Source: Bacteroidales bacterium GP4 (GTDB lineage Bacteria; Bacteroidota; Bacteroidia; Bacteroidales; Muribaculaceae). Taken from it: a stretch of DNA of 24,349 bases. Of this stretch, positions 1 through 9,600 are shown piece after piece. The stretch spans positions 283-24,631 of the forward strand of contig DAAL01000038.1 in assembly GCA_001701065.1 (NCBI GenBank), read 5' to 3'. The position numbers and the translations under genes are program-made. Each line of letters begins with the position of its first letter. Position 1 is the stretch's first letter. The notes under the pieces were generated by a model. The model was not told where the DNA came from. It ran no database searches and saw only the letters and a program-made list of their open reading frames with translations.

Positions 1-510
1 CGCTATCCGAATCTTCCCATCATCTGCGACCCCAGCCACATCGGAGGCAAGCGCGAACTCGTAGCTCCGCTGTCACAGCAGGCACTCGACATGGGATTTG
101 ACGGTCTTATCATCGAAAGCCACTGCGATCCTGACTGCGCATGGAGCGACAAGGCACAGCAGGTGACACCCGATGTGCTCAACTTCATCCTCAACACTCT
201 TGTGATACGCGACTCAACCACCACAACCGAAAGCCTCAAACTTCTGCGCCAGCAAATCGACGAACTCGACAACGAGCTTCTCGAAGTCCTCAACAAGCGT
301 ATGAGGGTTTCTCGCGAAATCGGTCAGTACAAGAAGGAACACCGTATGCCGGTGCTTCAGATAGGTCGCCACGACGAAATAATGGAATCCCGCGCCAAAC
401 TTGCCGAGGAGATGGGCATGAGCGGTGAATTTATGCGCAACGTGCTTTCGTCAATACACGAGGAGTCAGTGCGCCAGCAGATTGAAATATTCAACAACCG
501 CACCATTTAA
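1..510 (+). CDS. DAHP synthase / chorismate mutase fusion (3' part)
   Basis: Bifunctional enzyme of the shikimate pathway; the 5' part lies outside the window. The frame is open from base 1. The first ~65 visible residues are the C-terminal end of a type I DAHP synthase (3-deoxy-7-phosphoheptulonate from PEP and erythrose 4-phosphate), with DPSHIGGKR, GFDGLIIESH and SDKAQQVTP blocks. After a short linker comes an all-helical AroQ-type chorismate mutase domain (chorismate to prephenate), beginning at LLRQQIDELDNELLEVLNKR, with the expected Arg/Arg/Lys residues (LLRQQ, NKRMR, GQYKKE), then LQIGRHDEI and a C-terminal RQQIE. It ends in TAA one base before the next ATG, so it is co-transcribed and probably translationally coupled with prephenate dehydrogenase. 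This fusion is common in Bacteroidota. The cytoplasmic biosynthetic role is well supported. Confidence 0.93.
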   Translation, partial: RYPNLPIICDPSHIGGKRELVAPLSQQALDMGFDGLIIESHCDPDCAWSDKAQQVTPDVLNFILNTLVIRDSTTTTESLKLLRQQIDELDNELLEVLNKRMRVSREIGQYKKEHRMPVLQIGRHDEIMESRAKLAEEMGMSGEFMRNVLSSIHEESVRQQIEIFNNRTI

Positions 511-511
511 T

Positions 512-1285
512 ATGAAGATACTTATCATAGGAGCCGGTAAAATGGGGTCGTTCTTCTGTGATCTTCTGTCACAGAAGCATGACGTGGGCATTTACGACAC
601 CGATCCGAAACGCCTACTGTTCACATTCAACTGCCGCCGGTTCAGTTCGCCCGAAGAATTCAAGGAATTTGCTCCTGACCTGGTAATAAATGCGGCAACG
701 GTGAAGTACACCTTGCAGGTATTCGACAAGATATTGCCTTATCTGCCGGAAAATTGTATTCTGAGCGACATCGCCTCGGTGAAAACAGGGCTTCCCGAAT
801 TTTACGAGAAGTGCGGACATCCGTTTGTCTCCACCCACCCGATGTTTGGTCCCACATTTGCCTCGCTGAACAATCTTTCCAATGAAAACGCTATCCTCAT
901 CAAGGAAAGCGACCATCTCGGAAAGATATTCTTCAAGGACCTTTATAATGACTTGCACCTGCACATCGAGGAATACACATTCAAGGAACATGACGAGACC
1001 ATAGCCTACTCGCTTTCCATCCCGTTTGCGTCGACACTCGTGTTCGCCGGCTGCATGAAGCATCAGGATGCGCCAGGAACCACATTCAAGCGTCACAAAG
1101 CGATAGCCGACGGGCTGATGAGCGAGGACGACTATCTGTTGAGCGAGATATTGTTCAATCCTAACACTCCGGAGCAGTTGAACAAGATACAGCAGAAGCT
1201 TTCCGAACTTCAGGACATAGTATCGAAGCACGACAGTGCTCGGATGCAGGAATTTCTCGACACAGTGAGAGACAACTTGAAATAA
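512..1285 (+). CDS. tyrA: Prephenate dehydrogenase (tyrosine biosynthesis)
   Basis: Oxidatively decarboxylates prephenate to 4-hydroxyphenylpyruvate with NAD(P)+, the step after chorismate mutase on the way to tyrosine. The 257-residue protein starts with a Rossmann fold carrying GAGKMG (residues 7-12). It has the SDIASVK block (85-91) and the catalytic-site motif THPMFGP with His109. The C-terminal half is helical, as in the family, and there is no C-terminal ACT domain, so feedback control by tyrosine may lie elsewhere. The ATG at 512 was chosen over an upstream in-frame start at 425 because the Rossmann beta-strand begins immediately and the preceding gene stops at 510. Expected to be cytoplasmic. 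The stem-loop after the stop probably ends the operon. Confidence 0.9.
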   Translation: MKILIIGAGKMGSFFCDLLSQKHDVGIYDTDPKRLLFTFNCRRFSSPEEFKEFAPDLVINAATVKYTLQVFDKILPYLPENCILSDIASVKTGLPEFYEKCGHPFVSTHPMFGPTFASLNNLSNENAILIKESDHLGKIFFKDLYNDLHLHIEEYTFKEHDETIAYSLSIPFASTLVFAGCMKHQDAPGTTFKRHKAIADGLMSEDDYLLSEILFNPNTPEQLNKIQQKLSELQDIVSKHDSARMQEFLDTVRDNLK

Positions 1286-1301
1286 CCGATTTACATTATA
1301 T

Positions 1302-1342
1302 AATCAGGCGGCGCATAATCATTTGCATCGCCTGATTTTCTT
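1302..1342 (+). terminator. Shared stem-loop terminator between convergent genes
   Basis: Inverted repeat AATCAGGCG (1302-1310) and CGCCTGATT (1329-1337), 9 bp perfect with an 18-base loop, followed on the plus strand by TTTC TTTG. It sits 17 bases past the prephenate dehydrogenase stop, and its right arm lies inside the last codons of the convergent minus-strand gene, so it may serve both directions. Seen in sequence; the function is inferred. Confidence 0.6.
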
Positions 1343-1681
1343 TGTATACTGAGCTTTTACTATCTGAAACGATTTCTCAACGAGATTGTAGATTTCCTTT
1401 TCCGGGATGTCGCCGCCGAAATTCACCTGAACCCAATATCTTTCGCTCAAATTCACCGGCTTGCTTATCGATTCGTAGGTCATCTTCAGCCGCTCCACCT
1501 CTTCGGGTGTCGATTTTACATTGACACTCTCAAAATAGTTTATGTCAAGAAGACAAAACATGTGCCCCATGACATAAAACGCCAATATGGAGTCAAATCG
1601 ACGCGCAAACTTACCGAACGGCATTTTCTCATCCACATCGCCCAGCGACAGGCAATATTCCCGAAATTCAATCAAGTCCAT
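1319..1681 (-). CDS. MmcQ/YjbR family protein
   Basis: A 120-residue protein of the MmcQ/YjbR superfamily, usually described as DNA-binding-like proteins of unsettled role. The N-terminal part has the MPFGKFARRFDSILAFYVMG segment, then FCLLDI, VNVKSTPEEVERLKMTYESI, a YWVQVNFGGDIPEKEI block and a final helix, VEKSFQIVKAQ. These match the order of conserved blocks in the family, and the length is typical of a complete member. It is a single-gene unit, convergent with the aromatic operon, with its own -7 box upstream. It has no visible tie to the neighbouring polysaccharide locus. The family call is fairly secure; no biochemical function can be assigned. Confidence 0.8.
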   Translation of the reverse strand: MDLIEFREYCLSLGDVDEKMPFGKFARRFDSILAFYVMGHMFCLLDINYFESVNVKSTPEEVERLKMTYESISKPVNLSERYWVQVNFGGDIPEKEIYNLVEKSFQIVKAQYTKKIRRCK

Positions 1682-1726
1682 CTACAAGAAAGCATTAATC
1701 CAAGAAACAGTTTTAGATTTCATGCG

Positions 1727-1734
1727 CAAATTTA
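1727..1734 (-). promoter_or_regulatory. -7 box of the YjbR-family gene
   Basis: The minus strand reads TAAATTTG, a full match to the Bacteroidota -7 consensus TAnnTTTG, 45 bases before the ATG. No convincing TTTG -33 box was found at 19-21 bases upstream, so this is a partial match only. Confidence 0.4.
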
Positions 1735-1864
1735 CTCCAATTTTCGCAATCACGTCCCTATTTCCGGATATTTTTCACAAATAGCAATCCCCCACCCCGG
1801 AAATCAATTCCAAGCATGGGGGACAATCAGAGACTAAGAAACTGTTAAAAACTTTAATCTCCTA

Positions 1865-1892
1865 GAAACTGCCCGGAAACCCAGGCAGTTTC
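1865..1892 (-). terminator. Stem-loop after the GH5 gene, likely operon terminator
   Basis: Arms GAAACTGCC (1865-1873) and GGCAGTTTC (1884-1892) form a 9-bp perfect stem with a 10-base loop, 37 bases beyond the GH5 stop codon in the direction of transcription. A clean run of T does not follow immediately, so the terminator call is tentative. Confidence 0.5.
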
Positions 1893-1929
1893 CTATATAA
1901 ACCTTAAAATATTGCTTCCGGCACTTATG

Positions 1930-3402
1930 TTATTTGCTGCCATTCACAAATCCGTCAATGAACAATGGATAAAGTTCATCACAGGTGTTGCGGTCAATCA
2001 ACTGACCCCAGAAGAACACACTGATGTTGGCTCTACTGCGTGAATAAGAAGTTATGAATTCAGAATATTTAGCTCTTTCCTCTTCCAAAATCCTCTCATA
2101 AGCGCCACACTCGCCTATCACTACAGGCACTCCGCGGGAATTGGAGAAATCAATGAGCAAGTCAAGTTCCTCACCAAGTGTTTTCTCGTACTCTTTGGTC
2201 CATAACGGCAGTTCTTCCTCGGGAGTGTCTTCCGAAAGCGAACCGTCGAGGTTGGAGAATCCTGCGGGAGTATAGTTGTGGACTTCCACCATCAGGTGAC
2301 CCTCTATCCGGTCATTAGGTATTACCAGATTATCAAGACGGGTAGCACTTCCACCGCCGCCGTAAGTATTGACGATAAGATTACGGTGAAGGTTATTACC
2401 GCCGGTGGCACGAACAGCGTCAACAAATGTCTGCGCAAGTATATTCAATGCCTCGTAACCTGACGGTTCCGGTTCAACCCATGAATTTTTCTCGTCAAGC
2501 ATCTCATTGTAGCCTTCAAATATGAGTTTGTGGTCATATTTGTTGAAACGAGTAGCAATTTGTGTCCACAAGTTAGTGAATCGTGCTGCTATTGGCTCGA
2601 TATTTGCCTTGTCGGCACACAGCCATCCGTCTTGACCGGTATCGTGGTGCACATTGAGGATACAGTACAGTCCGGCATTGAGCGCATAGTTCACAACTTC
2701 CTCCACACGGTTCATCCACGGTTCTTTCACAACGTCGTTAGCGTCCATGTGGACAGCCCAGGTGACAGGCACACGCACAGCCTTGAAGCCTGACGCAGCA
2801 ACTGCGTCAAACCATTCCTGCTTGGCAAGCGGCTGTCCCCAGCAAGTTTCCCATGCCACGATGTCATCGGGATCAAACCAGTCGCCCACTGCATCAAGGG
2901 TATTGTACAGGTTGATACCTGCGCCCATATTGCGGTTAGCTACCGATGCGCTTTCCCAACCTGATTCGTCGGCATCGGCAGGTTGTTTCTGAGTCACTGT
3001 TATGTTCTTCACCTCGCCGGCGGCACGGAATGTAACGGTACATGACCGGGTTGCCGATTCACCGAGGGGTTCGGCAGTCAACTTGATGTAGCGAGGCTCA
3101 TCCTCTTTTCCGGGGAAACCCTTTGTGGGATCACCTGAACGGTTGGAAAGCGAGAGCCATTCGGCACCGTCCGAAACGGACACTTCCCAGTAGGCATTAG
3201 TCACAAGAGTCAGTAATGCGTCACCGCCATAAGTACCGAAGCTCAAAGCATCGACAGGCTCTCCGTCACGGGTCACACTTAACTCCACGGGACCTTCGGG
3301 AACATAATTATCGTCATCGTCGGAACAAGAAATCAATCCGAGCGACGGGAGTAACAGGCTTATGACGAGCATAAGCCTGTTGATTGATCTAAAATATTTC
3401 AT
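1930..3402 (-). CDS. BACON-domain GH5 endoglucanase-type surface lipoprotein (GH5_4-like)
   Basis: A predicted outer-surface endo-beta-1,4-glycanase that would start depolymerization outside the cell. Residues 1-25 are a lipoprotein signal; Cys26 follows LGLIS and is itself followed by SDDDD, an acidic stretch typical of Bacteroidota surface-exported lipoproteins. Residues ~41-140 form a BACON beta-sandwich ending in the usual ITVTQ strand. Residues ~155-485 are a GH5 (beta/alpha)8 barrel: GINLYNTLDA, LNVHHD (249-254), the acid/base Glu300 in FEGYNE, HNY (375-377) and the nucleophile Glu431 in VVIGECGA, ending with a WGQLIDRNT block. The layout resembles the B. ovatus xyloglucanase BoGH5A (BACON plus GH5_4). 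Subfamily 4 also contains beta-glucan, glucomannan and some xylan enzymes. It is the last gene of the SusC operon, 6 bases after the binding protein. Confidence 0.88.
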   Translation of the reverse strand: MKYFRSINRLMLVISLLLPSLGLISCSDDDDNYVPEGPVELSVTRDGEPVDALSFGTYGGDALLTLVTNAYWEVSVSDGAEWLSLSNRSGDPTKGFPGKEDEPRYIKLTAEPLGESATRSCTVTFRAAGEVKNITVTQKQPADADESGWESASVANRNMGAGINLYNTLDAVGDWFDPDDIVAWETCWGQPLAKQEWFDAVAASGFKAVRVPVTWAVHMDANDVVKEPWMNRVEEVVNYALNAGLYCILNVHHDTGQDGWLCADKANIEPIAARFTNLWTQIATRFNKYDHKLIFEGYNEMLDEKNSWVEPEPSGYEALNILAQTFVDAVRATGGNNLHRNLIVNTYGGGGSATRLDNLVIPNDRIEGHLMVEVHNYTPAGFSNLDGSLSEDTPEEELPLWTKEYEKTLGEELDLLIDFSNSRGVPVVIGECGAYERILEEERAKYSEFITSYSRSRANISVFFWGQLIDRNTCDELYPLFIDGFVNGSK

Positions 3403-3408
3403 AACGAT

Positions 3409-4911
3409 TTATTTCTGCTGTTTTACGTATAAACGGAAGTTATCATAAGCGATAATCACATTGTCGCCGGTGTTGTTGTAAGCAAGGAATATCTTGAAGT
3501 TGTCGCCTCCAGCATCGCCTGCGCACAAGTCACCGTAAGTGGCAACACCCGGAGCAACTTCAGTCATAGGAATACTTACTGACATCCATTGAGCAGGCAT
3601 CAGAGTGCCGGTCACACGGTCAGCGATAGGTATACCTGCCTTTTCCTTACCAAACACTGTAATAGTAGAAGTCATGGACTCAGCTACAGTAAACTGTTCC
3701 TGAATGTACACTTCATAACGCAGCTCAAGGTCGCTCAACGGAGTAGAAGCATTGATGCCCGGTATGGTCTGCTTGGAGTTAATGGTAAGGTTGTGGTCCC
3801 ACCAGCAAGTATAGCCTTCAAAGTAGATGAAATTACCTGAAGATTTAGCGATAGGACAAGTGTCGGGCACAGGTGACCATCCCCAGTCAGGGAAGCTACA
3901 GAAGTGGTTGGTACCCCATCCGTAAGCCATAGGAGTTCCATGACCGTCGAAGTCCTCATATATCCAGTCGTAACGGTAGAATGGCAATGTAGCTTTACCT
4001 CCGAGGGTAGTCACAGCGATCAATCCGTTAGAATCAGCTGACGGAATTTCATCAGGCATGATGAACGCAAGTTCAGTCATAGCCTCATTGGTTTCAGCAG
4101 TGTTAACGTCCACTTCAACCTCGCCGCCAAGGTTAATGCCGGTGAGATTAGTAAGATACTTACCATATACCACAACACGCTGTCCGGGGATAGGCATATC
4201 AGTGGAAATATCGTAAATCTCCGGTTCCATCGGTGATTTGGAGAATCCGCAATAAGCTTTTCCGGCATAGCAGTCGAGCATGTATATACCGTAATCGGGA
4301 ATTTCGTTAGCCGGCATTATAAGCTTAAGCTCAGTGCGGTCAGCGTTGAGAGTATAATCAGTCACCTCAAACAAAGGCACTGTGTCAAGGTCAGTCACAT
4401 AGATGTGCTGAATTTCATGAAGCAATGTACCCACCAAAGTCACTTCCTGACCGGGCACCATTTCGGGAATACCCTTGTCATTAAGAGGAAGGTCAGCCTT
4501 GTAAAGTTCCAAAGAAGGCGCACCGGCTATCACATGGAACGCGTAAGTGGCAGTACCATGGGAAGTTTCCACACGTATCTCAAGAGGAAGGCTGTCGTCC
4601 ATACCTTTCACCACGAGATCCTGCGGGATAGTCACGATAAGGTGAGTGGATGTATTATAGTTACTGTTGAAATAAACATCCTGGTCATTGATGTACACAT
4701 GGATGGCATCGTTAAGATTGATACCCTCGATAAGTATCATCTGCCCTACTGTAGCTTCAGTGAATGTAGAATCGGCAAGTTCAGGGTCAGTGGTTCGCAC
4801 GCGTTCTATCACAGGCTGTCCGCCCGAATTCTCATCGTCGGAGCATGAAGCCAGCGAAAAGACAGCAATATTGGCTAATAAAACAGCCAGTAATATATAA
4901 ATTCGGTTCAT
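3409..4911 (-). CDS. Surface glycan-binding lipoprotein, IPT/TIG repeats, SGBP-B-like
   Basis: A non-catalytic 500-residue protein in the SusE/F position. The signal peptide ends at LAS with lipidated Cys23 and an acidic SDDEN tail, predicting surface exposure. Residues ~33-130, ~131-225 and ~226-315 look like three immunoglobulin-like IPT/TIG modules (VGQMILIEGINL, PGQEVTLVGTLL, PGQRVVVYGKYL). The C-terminal domain (~318-497) is a beta-sandwich rich in exposed aromatics: Trp332, Trp343, Trp345, Tyr367, Trp370 and Trp371. This matches the architecture of B. ovatus SGBP-B, whose last domain binds xyloglucan through Trp/Tyr residues at about the same positions (from memory). It lies 12 bases after SusD and 6 before GH5. 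Glycan binding is confident; the identity of the glycan is inferred. Confidence 0.85.
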   Translation of the reverse strand: MNRIYILLAVLLANIAVFSLASCSDDENSGGQPVIERVRTTDPELADSTFTEATVGQMILIEGINLNDAIHVYINDQDVYFNSNYNTSTHLIVTIPQDLVVKGMDDSLPLEIRVETSHGTATYAFHVIAGAPSLELYKADLPLNDKGIPEMVPGQEVTLVGTLLHEIQHIYVTDLDTVPLFEVTDYTLNADRTELKLIMPANEIPDYGIYMLDCYAGKAYCGFSKSPMEPEIYDISTDMPIPGQRVVVYGKYLTNLTGINLGGEVEVDVNTAETNEAMTELAFIMPDEIPSADSNGLIAVTTLGGKATLPFYRYDWIYEDFDGHGTPMAYGWGTNHFCSFPDWGWSPVPDTCPIAKSSGNFIYFEGYTCWWDHNLTINSKQTIPGINASTPLSDLELRYEVYIQEQFTVAESMTSTITVFGKEKAGIPIADRVTGTLMPAQWMSVSIPMTEVAPGVATYGDLCAGDAGGDNFKIFLAYNNTGDNVIIAYDNFRLYVKQQK

Positions 4912-4923
4912 GACAATAGTGGA

Positions 4924-6585
4924 TTATTCGTTAAAATTATAATGTTCCGGCTCTGCTTTAAGCAAGGGATTCTGAATAACATCAGTTTCAGGATAAGGCA
5001 AGAAAATGTTATTAGCAGTAATGTTGGCTTTTACCGAAGGCTCGATGATAGGACCAAATTCAGTATCCTCATAGGTCTTCCAGTCATCACCGCTGGAAAC
5101 GAATGTTATTTCCTGATTTTCGCCAATCTCAATAGAATCCCAAGTGTAGCCTCGGTACTGATTGTTAAGATAAGCAAGAATCTTGTCAGGTTTCCATTTA
5201 TAAAGGTCAATGAGGTAATACCAGTTGATGTACTCCATGGAGAATTCCACACGGTATTCACGGATAAGGTCATCGAGAGTAACAGTGTTTACCTCATCGA
5301 TACCGGCGCGTCGACGCACTTCATTGAAGTAACGGATGTCATCGCCGCCTATCGAAGCCTTGTTGCCGAGGCAAGCCTCAGTGTAGGCAAGATAAATGTC
5401 GGCAAGACGCACAATGTAAGTGTTCAATGGAGAGTTCATGCTTGACACATAACCGTCATTGTCATCATCCGGACCGCCAGGCACACCTTTCTTAACAATC
5501 GAGGAGTTGCCTTCGTAAGTATAACCGCCGTCGGCGATACAGATGTAATCATAATGTACGCCCGGAGTCGCAAATGTAGCATCACGGCGGATAGTCTCCC
5601 ACTTGTATTCTCCGTTATTGCCGGTGTAACGGTACTGCATAAGCATGTCGGCACCGGGGTTGTAAGCACTCCAGGCTGCTACGCCGCCTATCATCTTCGA
5701 ATCGCCGCAAAGGTCGGAAACAAGAGTATTTTTAACATACCAAGGACCGTCGGCAGAGCAATACCACTGCAGCTGCAGCAATGATTCGATGTTGTTGTTA
5801 TGACGGTACTTGAAAAGGTCGTGGTAATCAGCCATGAGCGATGCACCGCTATTATTTATCACATCCATGCATATCTCTTTACATTTGTCGAGGTCAGCCT
5901 GGTCACGCTCCGACTTTCCCCAGCCTGAACGGCTCAGATAAGTCTTGGCAAGCATAGCCTTGGCGCTCCAGCAAGTGGCACGTCCTACAGCCGCAGGAGT
6001 GGAAGGAAGATTTTCAGCAGCATATTCAAGGTCACGGATTATGAACTCAAACACATCCTCTTCATAGTTACGCGGACGCACGGGATTGTCCACCACTTCC
6101 TGATTGTTTTCAAACAGAATCACGGGACCCCATATGTGCACTGCATAGTAATAAGCGCACGCTCTCATCAACCGTGCTTCGGCTATAGCGTTCTGCTTGG
6201 CTTTTTCGGTAACCTCAGGCAAGCACTTGGTGTTCACATTTTCGATTGTTGCGTTAGCCATTGTGACTACCGAGAAAAGTCCCTGCCATGCGTTAGCAAG
6301 GTTTTCGTTCAACGCATCGACAGTAAAGAGGGTGAACTGCGGATTGTTGTAAGGGGAATACACGTCGTTGGCACGCAAGCTACCCAGCAATACAATGGAG
6401 CGCGAGTTATAGTCAAACCAAGCTCTATTGTACAACGGTGCCGTTGAAGCTGCCACGGCAGCGTCGGAAGCATAGAAATTGTCCTCCACATACTCCCCGT
6501 CAGGAACTTTATCAAGGAAGTCGCTCCCGCACGACGTGGTCAAGAGCAAACCGGACAATCCAATTATAAATTTATATAGTTTCAT
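4924..6585 (-). CDS. SusD/RagB-family glycan-binding lipoprotein
   Basis: Starch-utilization-system-like outer-membrane lipoprotein that forms the lid on the SusC transporter and captures oligosaccharides. The 553-residue protein has a signal peptide with LLTTSC (Cys19), then the SusD hallmark start SDFLDKVPDGEY. TPR-like helices follow, including the conserved block RACAYYYAVHIWGP, and a C-terminal SusD/RagB region with the typical IYLAYTEA and FNEVRRRAGI motifs. The ATG at 6585 is preferred to a TTG four codons upstream at 6597 because MKLYKFIIGL makes a normal signal peptide. It follows SusC by 27 bases and precedes the SGBP by 12, so it is part of one operon. Very sure of the family; the ligand cannot be read from sequence. 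Confidence 0.95.
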   Translation of the reverse strand: MKLYKFIIGLSGLLLTTSCGSDFLDKVPDGEYVEDNFYASDAAVAASTAPLYNRAWFDYNSRSIVLLGSLRANDVYSPYNNPQFTLFTVDALNENLANAWQGLFSVVTMANATIENVNTKCLPEVTEKAKQNAIAEARLMRACAYYYAVHIWGPVILFENNQEVVDNPVRPRNYEEDVFEFIIRDLEYAAENLPSTPAAVGRATCWSAKAMLAKTYLSRSGWGKSERDQADLDKCKEICMDVINNSGASLMADYHDLFKYRHNNNIESLLQLQWYCSADGPWYVKNTLVSDLCGDSKMIGGVAAWSAYNPGADMLMQYRYTGNNGEYKWETIRRDATFATPGVHYDYICIADGGYTYEGNSSIVKKGVPGGPDDDNDGYVSSMNSPLNTYIVRLADIYLAYTEACLGNKASIGGDDIRYFNEVRRRAGIDEVNTVTLDDLIREYRVEFSMEYINWYYLIDLYKWKPDKILAYLNNQYRGYTWDSIEIGENQEITFVSSGDDWKTYEDTEFGPIIEPSVKANITANNIFLPYPETDVIQNPLLKAEPEHYNFNE

Positions 6586-6612
6586 GTTATAATTCAAGTT
6601 GGTGTTAAAAGA

Positions 6613-9600
6613 TTATAGGCTAATATTCAATCCAAATGTAAACATACGCTGCGACGGATATCGTGCATAGTCCACTCCACGAAGAAGCACCTGCTGATTG
6701 TAGGCACCGATTTCAGGGTCATATCCTTTATACTTGGTGAATGTGTACAAATTCTGGATATTGCAATACACTCTCAGGCTTTCGATACCCACTTTGCGCA
6801 TAATAGTTGACGGCAAAGTGTAGCCTACCGAAAGGTTCTTGATGCGAAGATAAGACGCATCCTGCACAAACACATTACTTGTACGTGAGTTTTGATTGGA
6901 TGCCGACTGGTCTATACGGTAAGTCGAAGCACCGGGATTGGACACGTACATGTTGTCAAGAGTGCGTTCTCCGTCAGGATTGATAAGGGCAACCTTGGCA
7001 AAATCGCACACCGACTTAAGTGTTGTCCAGCGGTTGGCGGGGTCGCTCTGCTGCTGCAACAGATAGTTGTATCCGTCGTTTCCAACCGAACCGGTGAGGA
7101 ATAGGTTGAAATCAAAGCCTTTCCAGTTGATGGTGTTGTTGAAACCGAATGTGAACTTGGGTTCGGGATTTCCTATATAGGTGCGGTCCTTTTCGTCAAT
7201 CACGCCGTCGCCGTTAAGATCCTCATAAATATAGTCACCGTACCACACGCCGGTACCTTCAGCAATCTCCTTATTTTCCGGAATAGCCACGAAATGTCGG
7301 TCACCGTTAGCGTCAAGGATGAAGTCGCCGTTTCCGTCCTTCATGTAGAAATCGCTCTCCTTTTCAAACATTCCTATAACTTTATAGCCATAGAACTGAG
7401 CTACAGGGTTTCCTACAGTGGTGTAAGTAAACACCTCATTGCCTATCTTACCCTGAATACCGGTGCTTTCGGTGTAAAGCTTCAAAACTTTGTTGCGGTT
7501 GAGCGAGAAAGTCAGCCCGGAAGTCCAGGTCAAGTCACGGTTGGAGATATTGACAGTGTTAAGCGTGAACTCAAATCCCTTGTTGCGCATCTCGCCGGTG
7601 TTGACCCACGGCGATGCGATAACACCGCTGATGTAAGAAGGAAGCGCCGCCTGCATGAGAAGATTGTCAGTATTCTTCAGGTAAGCGTCAAAGATGAACT
7701 CAATGCGGTTATTAAGCATTGCAAGGTCAAATCCCACGTTGTAAGAGTGAGTTTCCTCCCATTTGAGTTTGCTGTTGGCGAAGTTTGCCGGGAAGAAACC
7801 TGTACCCCACGCAGTAGCCACGGAAGCCATGGTAGAACCATAAGCGTAGTTACCTGCATTCTGGTTACCTACGAGACCCCAGCCAAGACGCAACTTGGCA
7901 TCGGCAAGCCATTCCACATTCTTAAGGAACGATTCATTTTTCACACGCCAAGCAAGAGCGACAGAGGGGAACCAACCCCAACGGTTGTCAGAACCGAACG
8001 CTGAAGAACCGTCGGCACGCAAAGTAGCGGTGAGAAGGTAACGGTTGTCGAAGTTATAGTTGACACGACCGAAGTAGGACTCGATGGCAAACGATCCGCT
8101 GCCGCTACCGTTGGTGGCTGTCTTCATGTCACCCACGTTGAGAGAGGGCACATTGTTGAACAGATAGCCGGTACGTCCTGCCGAAAGATTTTCCCACTTC
8201 GACTCCTGTGATTCATGACCAGCCATGATGTTGATGCCGTGCTTGCCGAAATCCTTCATATAAGTCACATACTGCTTGAAGTTGGTGTAACGGCTGTTGG
8301 AAGAATTGCGGGTGCTCTGGCTTGTCTGTTTCATACCGCCTAAGGTCATCTCAGGCTGGAAATAATAAGAGTTGCCGTAGTCATAAGTACCGCCGTACTC
8401 GATGCGTGCGGTAAGACCGGGAAGCAAAGTTATGTTGGCATAGGCATTTATCAAAGCCTGAAGACCCTTGTTGTAGTTGATGCGGGTAAGAGCATCAGCA
8501 AGGGGGTTGGTGTAATAAATACCAAGCTGGTTGTCCTCCTGATAACCCCAAGATCCGTCAGGATTCCTTGCCGGCACCTCGGGAAGCTGGCGCAGAGCAG
8601 TCAAGATGACGTTGTTGTCATCAATAGTGTTGTTGCGCTTGGTGCGCGACAATGATGACTGCGCTCCTATCTGAAGCCAATTGGTTACTTTTGAATCGAC
8701 ATTGATACGTGCAGTAAAACGTTCGAACTTAGAACCTACAGCGATACCGTCCTGATCAGTGTAGCTTCCGCTGATAAGGAACTGTGTAGCTTCGCTACCG
8801 CCGCTCACTGTCACCTGATGGTTCCACATGCCGGCGTTACCGAAAATTTCCTTCTGCCAGTCAGTACCGTCACCAAGGATGGAAGGATCGGCAAATTCCT
8901 CGCGTTCGCCCCAGCCAAGCACATCAACTCGCTCGTTGTAAAGCACGGCGTATTCACGGAGATTCATTGTCTCAAGACGTTCAGGAATCTGCTGAAGGGC
9001 ATAATATCCTTCGTAAGTTACGCGGGTCTTACCCACCTGACCACGTTTAGTTGTGATAAGGACCACACCGTTAGATGCGCGCGAACCGTAGATAGCGGTA
9101 GCGGAAGCATCCTTAAGCACCTCCATGGACACGATATCAGAGGGGTTGATGGTGGATAGAGCGGAAGTTTTTCCGTCCGATGACTTACCATCCACTGCCA
9201 CACCGTCAATGACGTAGAGAGGTTCGTTGCCGTTAAGAGAGTTGGTACCGCGGATAGCAACCGAAATACCACCACCCGGCGAACCTGAGTTCTGTGTAAC
9301 CTGCACACCGGCGGCACGTCCCTGAAGGGCTTGGTCGACCGAAGTTACAATGGTCTTCTTGATTTCATCGGCTCCCACCGAAACCACCGAACCGGTGATG
9401 TCGCTGCGCTTCATGGTACCGTAACCCACCACTACGACGTCGTCGAGAGTGGTGTAATCTTCCTGCATAGTCACGTCGATGACATTGCGGTCGATGGTCA
9501 CTTCCATCTGCTTATAACCGATATAGGTAAATTGAAGCACCTGACCATTTTCAGCCTGAAGCGCATATTTACCATCAATATCAGTGGCTACTCCCTGAGG

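Larger units (their letters stand above)
1682..1929. other. Gene-free gap with two hairpins and one promoter
   Basis: No plausible gene. It contains the -7 box of the YjbR gene and two inverted repeats. One is a nested hairpin at 1788-1823: outer arms TCCCCCA/TGGGGGA (7 bp) and inner arms GGAA/TTCC around a 5-base loop. The other is the stem at 1865-1892, listed separately. The nested hairpin could be an extra terminator for the long minus-strand operon or a processed 3' end; its role is unknown. Confidence 0.5.

Noticed and set aside
614..1231. Antisense open frame of 205 codons within prephenate dehydrogenase
   Set aside because: Shadow of a gene with clear Rossmann and catalytic motifs; no domain or ribosome-binding evidence.
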